A DNA stretch of 64,000 nt. Source: JAJPKK01 sp963781195. GTDB taxonomy: Bacteria; Pseudomonadota; Alphaproteobacteria; Rhizobiales; Xanthobacteraceae. The stretch covers positions 1-64,000 of the forward strand of contig CAWAEZ010000005.1 in assembly GCA_963781195.1 (NCBI GenBank), written 5' to 3'. Positions 63,203-64,000 of this stretch are shown piece after piece; within the stretch, counting starts at the first letter, position 1, and each line of letters opens with the position of its first letter. The notes beneath the pieces are model-generated. The model had not been told where the DNA came from, did no database searches, and worked only from the letters and a program-made list of their open reading frames with translations. A program made the position numbers and the translations under genes.

Positions 63203-64000
63203 TTACTCCGCGGAAACCTCCTCGATCGTCGGGCACTTCTTCATCTCGACCCGCTGCTCGTACTTTTCGTAATTCGACTTGTCATAGACCGCCGGTTTGA
63301 GAACCAGCTCCTGCGGCACCTGTTTCTTCTGCAGGTCGCGCGCCGCGATCTCGGTGCTCAGGCAACCCAGCACGAAGCCGTTGAACTCGCCGGTGGCGAG
63401 CATCCTGCCGTTCTTGATCATCTCGATCGCTTCCTTGCTGCCGTTGATCCCGACGATCAGGGATTTGCGGCCGCGCTTCTCCAGCGTGTCGGCCACCGCC
63501 GCCGCCATGGAATCGTTCGCCGCGAGCACGCCGTCGATCTGCGGGAACGACTTGATCCAGCCTTCCATGACGTCCTGCGCCGGCTTGCGCTGATAATTGC
63601 CGGATTTCGACGCCAGGAGTTTCACCCCGGCGGCTTCCTTGATGGCTTCGTTGAAGCCTTTCAAGCGCTCGATGTTGGTCACGTTGCCGGGGATGCCCTC
63701 GATCACGACGACGGTCCCCTTGCCGCCCATCTCCTTCATGAGGCGCCGCGCGACCGCGAGCGCGATCTGGTAGTCGTCCGGCAGGACGCGGGACACGAAC
63801 TTGCCGCCGACGCTGCGGTCGGTCACCTCGGTCACCGGAATGCCGGCGGCGTTGATCTTCTCGACCGCAGGAACCAGCTTCTCGTTGTCCACCGGATCGA
63901 ACACGATCGCGTCCGGCTTGTTGCGGATCGCGTCCTCGACGAGCTTGGTCTGCTCGACCACGTTGTCCGGCGTGGTCGGCACGTAGTGCACGACCTTGAT
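63203..64000 (-). CDS. Periplasmic sugar-type ABC binding protein (RbsB-like), 5' end off window
   Basis: The coding frame is open to the end of the window, so the N-terminus is missing. The visible part has DAIVFDPVDNEKLVPAVEKI, VVIEGIPGNVTNIERLKGF and GVLAANDSMAAAVADTL, motifs of periplasmic binding protein type 1 (RbsB). It would carry a sugar or similar ligand to a permease not seen here. It is followed by a non-matching iron-type transporter. Confidence 0.85.
   Translation of the reverse strand: MKVVHYVPTTPDNVVEQTKLVEDAIRNKPDAIVFDPVDNEKLVPAVEKINAAGIPVTEVTDRSVGGKFVSRVLPDDYQIALAVARRLMKEMGGKGTVVVIEGIPGNVTNIERLKGFNEAIKEAAGVKLLASKSGNYQRKPAQDVMEGWIKSFPQIDGVLAANDSMAAAVADTLEKRGRKSLIVGINGSKEAIEMIKNGRMLATGEFNGFVLGCLSTEIAARDLQKKQVPQELVLKPAVYDKSNYEKYEQRVEMKKCPTIEEVSAE

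Overview
The window looks like chromosome of a GC-rich alphaproteobacterium of the Rhizobiales (Hyphomicrobiales), close to the Bradyrhizobium/Rhodopseudomonas/Xanthobacteraceae group. This rests on gene order and family signatures: an AddAB recombination nuclease beside trxA and folC, a TsaE-AmgK fusion beside a MurU-type uridylyltransferase, a DivL-like kinase with Tyr in its H-box, a rhizobial carB with an insertion in its first half, and palindromic intergenic repeats. It is inferred by reading only; no database was searched.

Layout. 1-3513 is the decayed end of an integrated element: an inverted IS66 remnant, a frameshifted lower-GC gene of unknown function, and a frameshifted tyrosine recombinase that runs into a tRNA with a CAU anticodon (3514-3589, minus). 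3780-8691 holds small accessory genes (Ala/Pro-rich membrane protein, amidohydrolase, cupin, DUF952, metallo-beta-lactamase). 8919-9788 is a tandem array of ~172-bp palindromic units lying downstream of rpoD. 9811-28957 is a housekeeping block: rpoD, dnaG, folC, an ATP-dependent DNA ligase, trxA, addA, addB, murU, tsaE-amgK and divL. 29300-31362 has an extradiol dioxygenase and a Tat-exported dienelactone hydrolase.

31646-36196 is a five-gene plus-strand cluster around an unusual P1B-like ATPase that lacks the CPC motif. Its partners are a protein with a His-rich loop and three small membrane proteins. It is the best candidate here for an undescribed system, probably metal or envelope homeostasis. 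36193-45681 returns to core metabolism: cysK, a GatB/YqeY protein, carA, a glycosyltransferase, a methyltransferase, carB and greA. 45982-51802 carries a GT41-like TPR protein, an Lrp regulator, trxB, a LysR regulator and a possible structured RNA ending in a strong terminator. 51916-64000 is peripheral metabolism: formamidase, alpha/beta hydrolase, MsrP, SDR, a beta-propeller protein, a badly frameshifted TPP enzyme, toxin-antitoxin debris, and ABC transporter parts without an ATPase.

Two patterns cut across the window. Several otherwise good genes carry single-base frameshifts, which may be real decay or sequencing error. Short tandem repeats of 14-21 nt repeatedly sit flush against start or stop codons. 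Long antisense ORFs opposite real genes were treated as GC-bias shadows.
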